From Verrucomicrobiota bacterium (GTDB taxonomy: Bacteria > Verrucomicrobiota > Verrucomicrobiia > Opitutales > Opitutaceae), in assembly GCA_023443455.1 (NCBI GenBank), contig JAEZUE010000078.1, forward strand, positions 1 to 63,003: DNA of 63,003 nucleotides, read 5' to 3'. Position numbers and translations under genes: made by a program. Position 1 is the stretch's first letter; each line of letters opens with the position of its first letter. Under the pieces are notes generated by a model, which was not told where the DNA came from, did not search any database, and saw only the letters and a list, made by a program, of their open reading frames with translations. Shown here piece by piece: positions 8,907 to 16,853 of this stretch.

Positions 8907-8975
8907 CCAACTTCCAACTTCAAACTTCCAACTTCTCCCGCCCACCAACTTCTCCCGCCCAACAACTTCTCCCGC
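8907..8975. repeat. Heptanucleotide tandem array, CCAACTT type
   Basis: Four consecutive heptamers (CCAACTT, CCAACTT, CAAACTT, CCAACTT) are followed by three CTCCCGC heptamers separated by decamers ending in CAACTT. The period of seven and the low G+C contrast with the flanks. It lies 54 bp after compound hairpin copy 1, the same association seen at the other two copies. Confidence 0.75.
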
Positions 8976-9014
8976 TGCACGCACCGCCCTCAGTCGAAGG
9001 TTGACCGGGTCTCC

Positions 9015-9785
9015 GTGCACTTCGCACAATCGCCGACCATTTACCGCGTGAACACCTCTGCCGCCCAGCCACCCGCCCACGTCGCCATCATCATGGATGG
9101 CAACGGCCGTTGGGCCAAACAACGCGGGCTGCCGCGCATCGAGGGGCATCGCCGCGGCGTCGACACCGTGCGCCGCATCGTCGAGGCGGCGCACCAGACC
9201 GGCGTTCGCTACCTCACGCTCTACGCCTTTTCCGCCGAGAACTGGAAACGCCCCGCCGCCGAGGTGAACGCGCTGATGCTGCTCCTGCAGAAATTCCTGC
9301 GCAGCGAAGTCGACGAACTCGTCGAAAAACGGATCCGACTGCACACCATCGGCCGCACCGACGAGCTGCCCGGTGCCGTGCGCAAGGAGCTCGACCGCGC
9401 GCTGCAGGCCACCGCCCAGTTCACCGAGTGGCATCTCGTGCTTGCGCTCAACTACGGCAGCCGCACCGAAGTGGTCGACGCCGCCGCGGCCTACGCCCGC
9501 GATGTCGCCGCCGGCCGTGAAAACCCCGCCGACTGCTCCTACGAGAAACTCGCCGCGCGTCTCTACACCGCCGGCATGCCCGACCCCGACCTGGTCATCC
9601 GCACCTCCGGCGAGTCGCGCATCAGCAACTTCCTCCTGCTCCAGGCCTCCTACGCCGAGCTGCTCTTCACGCCCGTGCTCTGGCCCGACTTCTCCGCCGA
9701 CGACTTCCGCGCCGCCCTCGCCGACTTCGCCCACCGCGAACGCCGTTTCGGCGCCACCGGCGACCAGCTGAAGGCGCCGGCCTGA
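9015..9785 (+). CDS. uppS: Isoprenyl transferase / undecaprenyl diphosphate synthase (256 aa)
   Basis: It makes the C55 lipid carrier for peptidoglycan and O-antigen by cis-condensing isopentenyl diphosphate onto farnesyl diphosphate, at the inner face of the membrane. Signature motifs are present: HVAIIMDGNGRWAK (catalytic Asp and diphosphate binding), FSAENWKRP, NYGSRTEVVDA, and DLVIRTSGESRISNFLL. Length is normal. Two GTG starts are possible, at 9015 and at 9048; GAAGG lies 14 nt before the first and nothing before the second, so the longer form is given with low certainty. It is the first gene of uppS-cdsA-dxr-rseP, with 31 bp to cdsA. Confidence 0.97.
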   Translation: MHFAQSPTIYRVNTSAAQPPAHVAIIMDGNGRWAKQRGLPRIEGHRRGVDTVRRIVEAAHQTGVRYLTLYAFSAENWKRPAAEVNALMLLLQKFLRSEVDELVEKRIRLHTIGRTDELPGAVRKELDRALQATAQFTEWHLVLALNYGSRTEVVDAAAAYARDVAAGRENPADCSYEKLAARLYTAGMPDPDLVIRTSGESRISNFLLLQASYAELLFTPVLWPDFSADDFRAALADFAHRERRFGATGDQLKAPA

Positions 9786-9816
9786 GGCCCCGCCCCACCG
9801 CAACTTTCCGCCCACC

Positions 9817-10701
9817 GTGTTCAAACGCGCCCTCTCCACCCTCGTCCTCTGGACAGCGCTGATCGTGCTGCTCTCGAAATTCGGCCGCCCCGCGGCGGTG
9901 ATCTTCACGACGATCCTCGCGGTGCTCACGCAGTACGAGTTCTACGGGATGCTCGAGAAGATGGGGCAACGCCCCTTCCGGAAGTTGGGGCTGCTGATCG
10001 GCGCGGCGATGCTGCTCGTACCGTATGCGCTGCGCACCGTGCCGGCGCTTTCCGCCGGCTGGCAGAACCTCGGCAGCGACGGCGGCGTCCCGCTCCTCAG
10101 CGGCCCGATGGCCGCGCTCATGGCCCTGGCGGTAGTGGCCTGCTGCGTGCGTATCCTTTGGGCACGCGACCCGGAGACGCGCGTCGAGACGCTCGCCTCC
10201 ACCCTCTTCGGCATCGCCTACGTGCCGTTCATGTTCCACTTCGTCATCGAGATCTTCTTCCTCAGCCCGAACGCCAACCAGGGCCTGATGATGGTTGTCT
10301 GGCTCACCGCCGTGGTGAAGTTCTGCGACGTCGGCGCACTGCTCGTCGGCACCGCGATCGGCCGCCACAAGATGTCGCCCACGATCAGCCCGAAGAAGAG
10401 CTGGGAGGGCCTGATCGGCGGCCTCCTGGTCTCGGCGGGCGTCGGCGCCGCCCTCGTGCACTTCAGCAAGCCGTACAACCTCTACCCGGAGAGCTTCTCC
10501 ATCCTCTGGGCGGCTGTCGCTGCGATCCCGATCGCGTTGCTCGGCGTGCTCTCCGACCTCGTCGAGTCGATGATCAAGCGCCGCGCCGACATCAAGGACT
10601 CCGGCAAGACCGTGCCGGGCATCGGCGGCGCCTTCGACCTGACCGACAGCGTCATCCTCTCCGCGCCGGCCGCCTACGTGCTCTTCGCCTTCTTCGTCTG
10701 A
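9817..10701 (+). CDS. cdsA: Phosphatidate cytidylyltransferase (294 aa)
   Basis: It converts phosphatidic acid and CTP to CDP-diacylglycerol, the branch point for phospholipids, in the inner membrane. About eight hydrophobic segments span the protein. The conserved core near the C-terminus reads KSWEGLIGG and then SMIKRRADIKDSGKTVPGIGG, followed by DLTD. The family pattern usually has HGG and DRxD where this protein has IGG and DLTD, a noticeable but probably tolerated variation. The start is GTG. Gene order uppS-cdsA-dxr-rseP is widely conserved and supports the call; the gap to dxr is 13 bp. Confidence 0.95.
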   Translation: MFKRALSTLVLWTALIVLLSKFGRPAAVIFTTILAVLTQYEFYGMLEKMGQRPFRKLGLLIGAAMLLVPYALRTVPALSAGWQNLGSDGGVPLLSGPMAALMALAVVACCVRILWARDPETRVETLASTLFGIAYVPFMFHFVIEIFFLSPNANQGLMMVVWLTAVVKFCDVGALLVGTAIGRHKMSPTISPKKSWEGLIGGLLVSAGVGAALVHFSKPYNLYPESFSILWAAVAAIPIALLGVLSDLVESMIKRRADIKDSGKTVPGIGGAFDLTDSVILSAPAAYVLFAFFV

Positions 10702-10714
10702 TCGGCCCCGCGCC

Positions 10715-11878
10715 ATGGAAGCCCGCAAACGCATCGTTCTGCTTGGCGCCACCGGTTCGATCGGCGAGAGCGCCCTGCGCGTCATCGCCGCCCACGCCGA
10801 TCGGCTCGAACTCGTCGGCATCGGCGCACGCTCCAGCACCGCCAAACTCGCCGACATCGCGCGCCGTTTCCGCGTGCCGCATGTCGCCGTCACGGATACC
10901 GAAGCGGCCGCCGCCGCCCACCGCGAAGGCCACTTCCCCGCCGGGACCACGCTGCATGTCGGCCCCGCCGGACTGAGCACGCTGGCCACCCTGCCCGAGG
11001 CCGACCTCGTGCTCGTCGCCGTCGTCGGCACCACCGCGCTCAAGCCCACCCTCGCCGCCATCGCCGCGAAAAAGGACATCGCGCTCGCCTCGAAGGAAAT
11101 CCTCGTGATGGCCGGCAAGTTCGTGATGGCCGCCGCCGCCGCGCACGGCGTGCGCCTGCTCCCGGTCGACAGCGAACACAACGCCCTCTTCCAGTGCCTC
11201 GGCGCCGAGCCGACCCGCGCCATCCGCCGCGTCATCGTCACCGCCTCGGGCGGCGCCTTTCGCGATCGCCCGCTCTCCGACCTCGCCGAGGTCACGCCGG
11301 AAGACGCGCTCCGCCATCCGAACTGGTCGATGGGGCCGAAGATCACCGTCGACTCCGCCACGTTGGCCAACAAGGGCCTCGAGATGATCGAGGCGCAGTG
11401 GCTCTTCGGCCTGCGCGCCGAGCAGGTCGAGGCCGTGCTGCACCCGCAGAGCATCGTGCACGGGCTGCTTGAATACACCGACGGCTCCATCCTCGCGCAG
11501 CTCACCCCGCCGAGCATGACGTTCGCCATCCAGCACTGCCTGCTGCACCCCGAGCGCCGCGCCGGCGTGGAGCCCACGCTCGATTTCGCGAAACTGCTCA
11601 CCCTCGATTTCCGCCCGGTCGACGAAGCGCGCTACCCCTGCCTCGGCCACGCCAAACAGGCCATGCGCGCCGGCGGCACCGCCCCCGCCGTCTTCAACGC
11701 CGCCAACGAGGTCGCCGTCGCCGCGTTTCTCGCCCACCAACTCCCCTTCCTCGACATCGCCCGCGTCGTCGGCGAGACCCTCGCCCGCACGCCCACCGTG
11801 GAACCCGCCTCGCTCGACGAGGTCCTCGCCCTCGACCACCAGGCCCGCGCCACCGCGCGCACCCTCCTCACCCGCTGA
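10715..11878 (+). CDS. dxr: 1-deoxy-D-xylulose 5-phosphate reductoisomerase (387 aa)
   Basis: This is the second step of the MEP isoprenoid pathway: NADPH-dependent rearrangement and reduction of DXP to 2-C-methyl-D-erythritol 4-phosphate in the cytosol. The NADPH-binding start LLGATGSIGES is at residues 9-19. The metal and substrate motifs PVDSEHNALFQ and NWSMGPKITVDSATLANKG are intact. Length matches the family. Its product ultimately feeds the UppS reaction encoded two genes upstream. It is 13 bp after cdsA and 11 bp before rseP. Confidence 0.97.
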   Translation: MEARKRIVLLGATGSIGESALRVIAAHADRLELVGIGARSSTAKLADIARRFRVPHVAVTDTEAAAAAHREGHFPAGTTLHVGPAGLSTLATLPEADLVLVAVVGTTALKPTLAAIAAKKDIALASKEILVMAGKFVMAAAAAHGVRLLPVDSEHNALFQCLGAEPTRAIRRVIVTASGGAFRDRPLSDLAEVTPEDALRHPNWSMGPKITVDSATLANKGLEMIEAQWLFGLRAEQVEAVLHPQSIVHGLLEYTDGSILAQLTPPSMTFAIQHCLLHPERRAGVEPTLDFAKLLTLDFRPVDEARYPCLGHAKQAMRAGGTAPAVFNAANEVAVAAFLAHQLPFLDIARVVGETLARTPTVEPASLDEVLALDHQARATARTLLTR

Positions 11879-11889
11879 CCCGCCGACCG

Positions 11890-13317
11890 ATGCTGCAAGC
11901 CTTCCTCGCCAACCCGCTCTACCTCGTCGCCGCCATCCTCTGCCTGACCGTGTGCATCTTCGTGCACGAGCTCGGGCACTTCCTCGCGGCGCGTTGGCGC
12001 GGGGCGAAGGTCCCGCGCTTCTCGATCTTCGGCCTCGGCAAACCGATCTGGTCGCGCAAATGGCGCGGTGTCGAGTGGTGCATCTGCTGGATCCCCTTCG
12101 GCGCCTACGTGCAGATCCCGCAGCTCGCCGATCTCGGCGACATCGAGGGCGGCGAGGAGGAAGGCCTCGACCTCTCCGGCCCGCCGATGGGCTTCCTCGA
12201 CAAGTTCATCGTCGCCGTCGCCGGCCCGGCCTTCAATTTCGCCTTCGCCCTCGCGCTCGCCTCCGTGCTCTGGGTCGTCGGACAGGAGTCCAGCGCCGAG
12301 CTGGCGACCACGCGCATCGGCTACGTGGCCCCCACCATCGCCCTCTCCAGCGGCGAAAAGGTCCCCAGCCCCGCCGCCGAGGCCGGTCTCCAGTTTGGCG
12401 ACACGATCCGCTCGATCGACGGCAAACCCACCCGCGAGTGGCAGGACGTGCTCAACGCGATCGTGCTCGGCTCCGGCCAGACCAACGGCGAACGCACCGC
12501 CGTCTTCGTCGTCGAGCGCGCCGGGCAGGAGGTCTCCGTCACCCTCAAGCCCAAGCTCGCGACCGAGGAGAAGGTCCGCCGCATCGGCATCTCGCCCTGG
12601 AGCGAAATCAAGATCCACGCCATCACCCCGGACACGGTCGGCGCCGGACTCGGCTTCCAGAAGGACGACCGCATCGAGGCCGTCGACGGCGCACTCGTCC
12701 GCAGTTTCGCCACGCTCAACGACCGCCTGCTCGCCAACGCCGAAAAGGACCTCGTGTTGCGCGTGCTCCGCGCCGGACAACCCGTCGACATCGCGCTGGC
12801 GAAAGGCACCGCCGCCGGCCTCGACCAGAAGTTCGGGCTCTCCTTCACCACCGACACCATCCTCGTCCACACGAACCCCTTCGCCCTCGTCGGCGAGTTC
12901 GTGCAGAACACGCTCAACACGCTCTGGAGCCTGATCAACCCGCGCTCCGACATCGGCCTGAGCCACATGGGCGGCCCGATCGGCATCGTCTCGAATTTCG
13001 CCCAGGCCGTGCAGGCCGGCCCGCGCGTCGTGCTCTGGCTCACGATCTTCATCAACGTCGCGCTCGCGATCTTCAACCTGCTGCCCATCCCGGTGCTCGA
13101 CGGCGGCCACATCCTGTTCGGGGCCTTCGCGAAACTGCGCGGCCGGCCGATCAACCCAGAGTTTCTCGCCAAGGTGCAGTTCACCTTCTTCGTGCTCCTG
13201 ATCTCGCTCATGTTGTATGTGAGCACTCGCGACGTGCGCCGCGAGATCCGCAGCGCCAAGTCCGACCGGCCCGCCCCGGTGCAGGAAGAGAAACCGGCCG
13301 AGCCGCCGGCGAAATAG
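11890..13317 (+). CDS. rseP: Site-2 intramembrane zinc protease, RseP/RasP family (475 aa)
   Basis: It cleaves transmembrane substrates such as anti-sigma factors and signal-peptide remnants within the inner membrane. The zinc motif HELGH is at residues 26-30 in the first membrane segment, and the second metal motif (PIPVLDGGH) is near residue 400. Two PDZ-like regions lie between (about 155-320, around GLQFGDTIRSIDGKP and GLGFQKDDRIEAVDG). The C-terminus is a charged tail rich in Lys, Pro and Glu. No anti-sigma factor is encoded nearby. It is the last gene of its operon, followed 42 bp later by a strong hairpin. Confidence 0.96.
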   Translation: MLQAFLANPLYLVAAILCLTVCIFVHELGHFLAARWRGAKVPRFSIFGLGKPIWSRKWRGVEWCICWIPFGAYVQIPQLADLGDIEGGEEEGLDLSGPPMGFLDKFIVAVAGPAFNFAFALALASVLWVVGQESSAELATTRIGYVAPTIALSSGEKVPSPAAEAGLQFGDTIRSIDGKPTREWQDVLNAIVLGSGQTNGERTAVFVVERAGQEVSVTLKPKLATEEKVRRIGISPWSEIKIHAITPDTVGAGLGFQKDDRIEAVDGALVRSFATLNDRLLANAEKDLVLRVLRAGQPVDIALAKGTAAGLDQKFGLSFTTDTILVHTNPFALVGEFVQNTLNTLWSLINPRSDIGLSHMGGPIGIVSNFAQAVQAGPRVVLWLTIFINVALAIFNLLPIPVLDGGHILFGAFAKLRGRPINPEFLAKVQFTFFVLLISLMLYVSTRDVRREIRSAKSDRPAPVQEEKPAEPPAK

Positions 13318-13358
13318 GGAATCTTCCCGTAGCTGGACGAGGAAGTCGTTCAGCAGTG

Positions 13359-13387
13359 GGGCCGGTCTGCGACCGGCCCATTTTGTC
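13359..13387 (+). terminator. Hairpin of the GGGCCGGTC family, likely terminator after rseP
   Basis: A perfect 9-bp stem (GGGCCGGTC/GACCGGCCC) with loop TGC is followed by ATTTTGTC, so it can act as an intrinsic terminator for the uppS-rseP operon. Its sequence is almost the same as the hairpins at 210-230 and 258-278, so it is also a dispersed repeat. The spacer 13318-13713 holds no gene; it carries this hairpin, compound repeat copy 2 and a heptamer array. Confidence 0.65.
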
Positions 13388-13439
13388 TCGAACGATGGCG
13401 GATCCCGAGCGGACCGCACGAGTACGAAAGGCGGACAGA

Positions 13440-13554
13440 GCGTGGCGCCGGCCTCCGTGCCGGCGAGGGCGGATACGGCCGAAGCCCCAGGCGCGGGCAC
13501 TGCCGTTGGGGAGCAGGCGGAATCCATGACCGCAGGCAGGGACGCCTGCGCCAC
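13440..13554. repeat. Compound hairpin repeat, copy 2
   Basis: Module B lies at 13440-13468 (GTGGCGCCGGC-CTCCGT-GCCGGCG) and module A inverted at 13531-13554 (CGCAGGC-AGGGAC-GCCTGCG, then CCAC). The two are separated by 62 bp that include GGATACGGCCGA, also present just after module A in copy 3. The module order is the reverse of copy 1. Confidence 0.7.
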
Positions 13555-13590
13555 ACTCTTGCGTGCCGGATCGCGTCTGGCCCGCGCGAC

Positions 13591-13632
13591 TTCAACGTTC
13601 GAAGTTCAATGTTCCCTGTTCGATGTTCGAAT
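13591..13632. repeat. Heptanucleotide tandem array, TTCNANG type
   Basis: Six consecutive heptamers run TTCAACG, TTCGAAG, TTCAATG, TTCCCTG, TTCGATG, TTCGAAT. The strict period of seven and the A+T-rich composition stand out from the flanks. It follows compound hairpin copy 2 by 36 bp and ends 81 bp before the M16 peptidase start. Confidence 0.75.
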
Positions 13633-13713
13633 CATCCGCCATCGGACATTGCCCATCGTCCGCCCATCCCGGCGCCCTTGCCGCCGGTGCGATTCCCTGG
13701 CACAGCTCCGGCC

Positions 13714-16533
13714 ATGCGTCGCCTGCTTCTCCTCGCCCTGATCTTCGTCGCACCGGCCCTCTTCGCCGCGGCCGATCCCGCCTCGATCCCGCCCGCGGTC
13801 AAAGCCCCGACCGACAAGTCCGAATACCGCCGCCTCGTGCTCGACAACGGCATCCGCGTGCTCCTCTGCTCGGACCCGACGTTCAACCTCTCCTCGGCCG
13901 CCCTCGCGATCGACGTCGGCTCGCTCGACGATCCCACCGGACGCCCCGGCCTCGCCCATTTCCTCGAGCACATGCTCTTCCTCGGCACCACGAAGTATCC
14001 GGGCGAAAGCGACTACGCCGGTTTCATCAAGACCAACGGAGGCACGCACAACGGCTTCACCGGCGGCGCCACCACCGTCTACCCCTTCGAGGTGCGCCAC
14101 GAGGCGTTCGCGGGCGCCCTCGACCGTTTCTCTCAGTTCTTCATCGCCCCGCTGCTCACGCCGGAATTCACCGAACGCGAGATCAACGCCGTCAACAACG
14201 AGGCGATGCGCTACAACGACGACGACAACCGCCGCATCCACCGCGTCCAACAGGAGGTCTGCCGCCCCGGCACGCCGCAGCAACGTTTCGGCACCGGCAA
14301 CCGCGAGACGCTCACCGGTGTCACCCCGCAGGAACTGCGCGCCTTCTTCGAGGGCCGCTACGTGCCCGGGCGCATGGCGCTCGTCCTTTGCAGCACACAC
14401 TCGCTCGACCAGCTCGAGTCGTGGGCCCGGCAGTACTTCGCCTCCATCCCGCAACGCACCCCGGCGCCGCTCGACCGCCCCCGCGACTTCCTCCCGCAGA
14501 CCGCCGCGCCGAGCCTGCTGCGCATCGCGCCGCTCAAGGAGCTGCGCCTGCTCGACCTGAAGTTCGTCACCGACTCGTCGTTGCCACGCTGGGACGGGAA
14601 GGCCGCCTCGTTAGTCGGCAAGCTCGTCGGCTACGAGGGCGAGGGCAGCCTGCTCGCCGCGCTCAAGGACGCCGGCCTCGCCACCGCCCTCTCCGCCGGA
14701 GCCGACTCCTCGGTGCCCGGCTACGACACGTTCCATGTCCGCATCGAACTCACCCCCGACGGCGCCGCGCAGTTCGACCGCGTGCTCGCCGCCTTCTTCG
14801 CGCAGATCGACCTGCTCCGGCGTTCGCCCTTCCCCGAGGCGTCGTTCCGCGAATCCGCGCAGCTCGCCCGCCTCGACGAGACCTGGCGCGATCCCGGCGA
14901 GGGTTTCATGCGCGCCGCCGAGCTCGCCGAGAATGCGCTCCGCCACCCCCTGGAAATTGCCGAGCGCATTCCGTACCTCTGGCTGGCCCCCGACGAAGAG
15001 GGCTACCGTGCGCTCCTCGGCTGCCTGAACCCGCAGAACATGCTCGCGACCTTCGTCGCGCCGGGCGTGACCACCGACCGCGAGGAGCGGTATTACAAGG
15101 TCCAGTACAGCTTCGGCCCCGACGGCATGCCGAGCGCCGACGCCCTCGCCCACCCGCCGGCGCTCGACGCGCTGCGCCTGCCCGCGCCGAACCCCTTCCT
15201 GCCGGGCGCCGTCGCGCCGCTGCCGCTCGCCCCCGTGCTCCTCGTCGACGAGCCCGGACTTTCGCTCCACCACCTGCAGGACACCGAGTTCGGCCGCCCC
15301 CGCGCGACCTACGTCGTGCGCCTCCGCCCGGCCCACGAGATCGTGTCCGCTCAGGATTGGGTGCTCGCGCGCTTCTACGAACGCTGCGTGCTCGAGGCCG
15401 CCAACCGCGTGGCCTACGACGCGCAGGAAGCCGGCGTCGAATTCGAGCTCACCGTCGGCGCCGACGGCATCGAGCTGCTCGTCTCCGGCTTCAACGGTTC
15501 CGCCGAAGCCTGCCTCTCCTATCTCGCCGGCAACCTGAAGTCCTTCGAACTCGACGCCACCCGCTTCGCCGCGCTGAAGGACAAGTTCGTGCGCGAACTC
15601 GAAAGCTTCGACCGCAGCGAGGCCTACCAGCAGGCCCGCGCGCGGCGCACCGCGATCCAGAAGCTCGGCAGCCACCTGCCGTACGAAACGGCCCCGCTCG
15701 CCCGCGAGGTCACCCTCGCCGCCGTGCGGGAGTTCGGCGCCAGCCTGCTCGCCACCGGCCGGGTCGAGGCGCTCGCCTACGGCAACATCAACGCTCCGGA
15801 TACGGTGCGCACCGCCCGCGCACTGGTCGCCGCGCTCGGTACCACGCCCGGCACCGGGCTCGTCGCCGCCCGCCAGCGTTGCCTCGCCCAACCCGCCGGC
15901 ACCACCGTGACCGACGCCGCGCCCATCCGCGGCTCCAACTCCTGCGTGTGGCGGGAGTACGAATACCCGGACGACACCCCGGAGCAGCGCGCCGCCGCCC
16001 TGCTCATCGGCACCTTCCTCGACGAGCCGTTCTTCACCGACCTGCGCACCACCCAGCAGCTCGGCTACATCGTCGCCGCCCGCGACCAGGTCGACCGCCA
16101 CACGTTGCTCCAGTTCTTCCTCGTGCAGTCCTCCGACTACCCGCCGGCCGAACTCGCGAAACGCATCGCCGCCTTCGAGTCCGGCATCGGGAGACAGTGG
16201 AGCGAGCTCTCGCCCGAGGACTTCGCGACGCTGGTCGCCGGGGTGCGCACCCAACTCGAGATCAAGGACAAGTCCGACCGCGAACGCGCCGAGCGCCTCT
16301 TCGACCTCGCCTACAACCTCGACGCCGACTGGGGCCGCCGCGAAGCCACGCTCGCCGCGCTCGACCGGCTCACCCCGGCGCGAGTCGGCGAGATCCTCGC
16401 GGCGCTGCTCGACCCGAAAACCGCAAAAGTGCGCGAGATCCTGCTCTCCGGCGAAGCCCACAAGGACACCGCCCTGCCCGCCCCCACCTTCACCGACCGC
16501 GACGCGTGGAAGCGGCAGCAGCGGTACCGCTGA
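13714..16533 (+). CDS. Exported M16 (insulinase/pitrilysin-type) zinc metallopeptidase (939 aa)
   Basis: The ATG of MRRLLLLALIFV gives a good signal peptide (cleavage after about residue 20, ALFAAA-DP), so it was preferred over upstream in-frame codons. The inverted zinc motif HFLEH is at residues 82-86 and the third ligand Glu is at about 163 in EINAVNNEAM, the spacing seen in insulysin. The C-terminal half contains the inactive paired repeats typical of single-chain M16A enzymes, with a conserved RTTQQLGYIV-like stretch (LRTTQQLGYIVAA). Length fits pitrilysin and insulin-degrading enzymes (about 950). It is probably a periplasmic peptide-degrading protease. It is monocistronic, with a terminator 26 bp after the stop. 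Confidence 0.93.
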   Translation: MRRLLLLALIFVAPALFAAADPASIPPAVKAPTDKSEYRRLVLDNGIRVLLCSDPTFNLSSAALAIDVGSLDDPTGRPGLAHFLEHMLFLGTTKYPGESDYAGFIKTNGGTHNGFTGGATTVYPFEVRHEAFAGALDRFSQFFIAPLLTPEFTEREINAVNNEAMRYNDDDNRRIHRVQQEVCRPGTPQQRFGTGNRETLTGVTPQELRAFFEGRYVPGRMALVLCSTHSLDQLESWARQYFASIPQRTPAPLDRPRDFLPQTAAPSLLRIAPLKELRLLDLKFVTDSSLPRWDGKAASLVGKLVGYEGEGSLLAALKDAGLATALSAGADSSVPGYDTFHVRIELTPDGAAQFDRVLAAFFAQIDLLRRSPFPEASFRESAQLARLDETWRDPGEGFMRAAELAENALRHPLEIAERIPYLWLAPDEEGYRALLGCLNPQNMLATFVAPGVTTDREERYYKVQYSFGPDGMPSADALAHPPALDALRLPAPNPFLPGAVAPLPLAPVLLVDEPGLSLHHLQDTEFGRPRATYVVRLRPAHEIVSAQDWVLARFYERCVLEAANRVAYDAQEAGVEFELTVGADGIELLVSGFNGSAEACLSYLAGNLKSFELDATRFAALKDKFVRELESFDRSEAYQQARARRTAIQKLGSHLPYETAPLAREVTLAAVREFGASLLATGRVEALAYGNINAPDTVRTARALVAALGTTPGTGLVAARQRCLAQPAGTTVTDAAPIRGSNSCVWREYEYPDDTPEQRAAALLIGTFLDEPFFTDLRTTQQLGYIVAARDQVDRHTLLQFFLVQSSDYPPAELAKRIAAFESGIGRQWSELSPEDFATLVAGVRTQLEIKDKSDRERAERLFDLAYNLDADWGRREATLAALDRLTPARVGEILAALLDPKTAKVREILLSGEAHKDTALPAPTFTDRDAWKRQQRYR

Positions 16534-16559
16534 GCCGCCCATCGTTCCCCGGCTCCACC

Positions 16560-16589
16560 AAGGGCCCCGTTTTCTGACGGGCCTTTTTC
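16560..16589 (+). terminator. Intrinsic terminator after the M16 gene
   Basis: A stem formed by AAGGGCCCCGT and ACGGGCCTT (with bulges) encloses TTTCTG and is followed by TTTTTC. It is 26 bp after the stop codon. The 320-bp region between M16 and the convergent GH43 gene contains this and a second hairpin, and no gene. Confidence 0.7.
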
Positions 16590-16750
16590 ATGGGTGGATG
16601 CAGACACCCAAAAATTTCCTGTAACGCCCCCTGACGGTCTGGCGTCAACGGAATCGCTCGCCCCGGAGGCATCGTCGCCGACCGACCGAGATTGCCCCGC
16701 CAAGCGGGTACCGTTCTTTCACCAGTACATCCCCTGTGCTGTTCACAAAC

Positions 16751-16804
16751 CGCCGCGCCAGTCGCACCGAAAACGGGTACGACCGGCGCGGCGTTCTATT
16801 TTCC
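16751..16804. terminator. Long-stem hairpin between convergent genes
   Basis: A 14-bp stem (CGCCGCGCCAGTCG / CGACCGGCGCGGCG, one G-U pair) closes a 15-nt loop. On the plus strand it is followed by TTCTATTTTCC; on the minus strand it lies 60 bp past the GH43 stop and is followed by GTTTGTG. It may end transcription from both sides. Confidence 0.45.
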
Positions 16805-16853
16805 ACCCCTCGCGAAGCTCGCCGCCCAGCTGCAATCCGGTCCCGCGACGGCA

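Noticed and set aside
11632..13554. Long leftward open frame beginning MAQASLPA
   Set aside because: It is antisense to rseP, and its first residues come from compound hairpin module A; composition is not protein-like.
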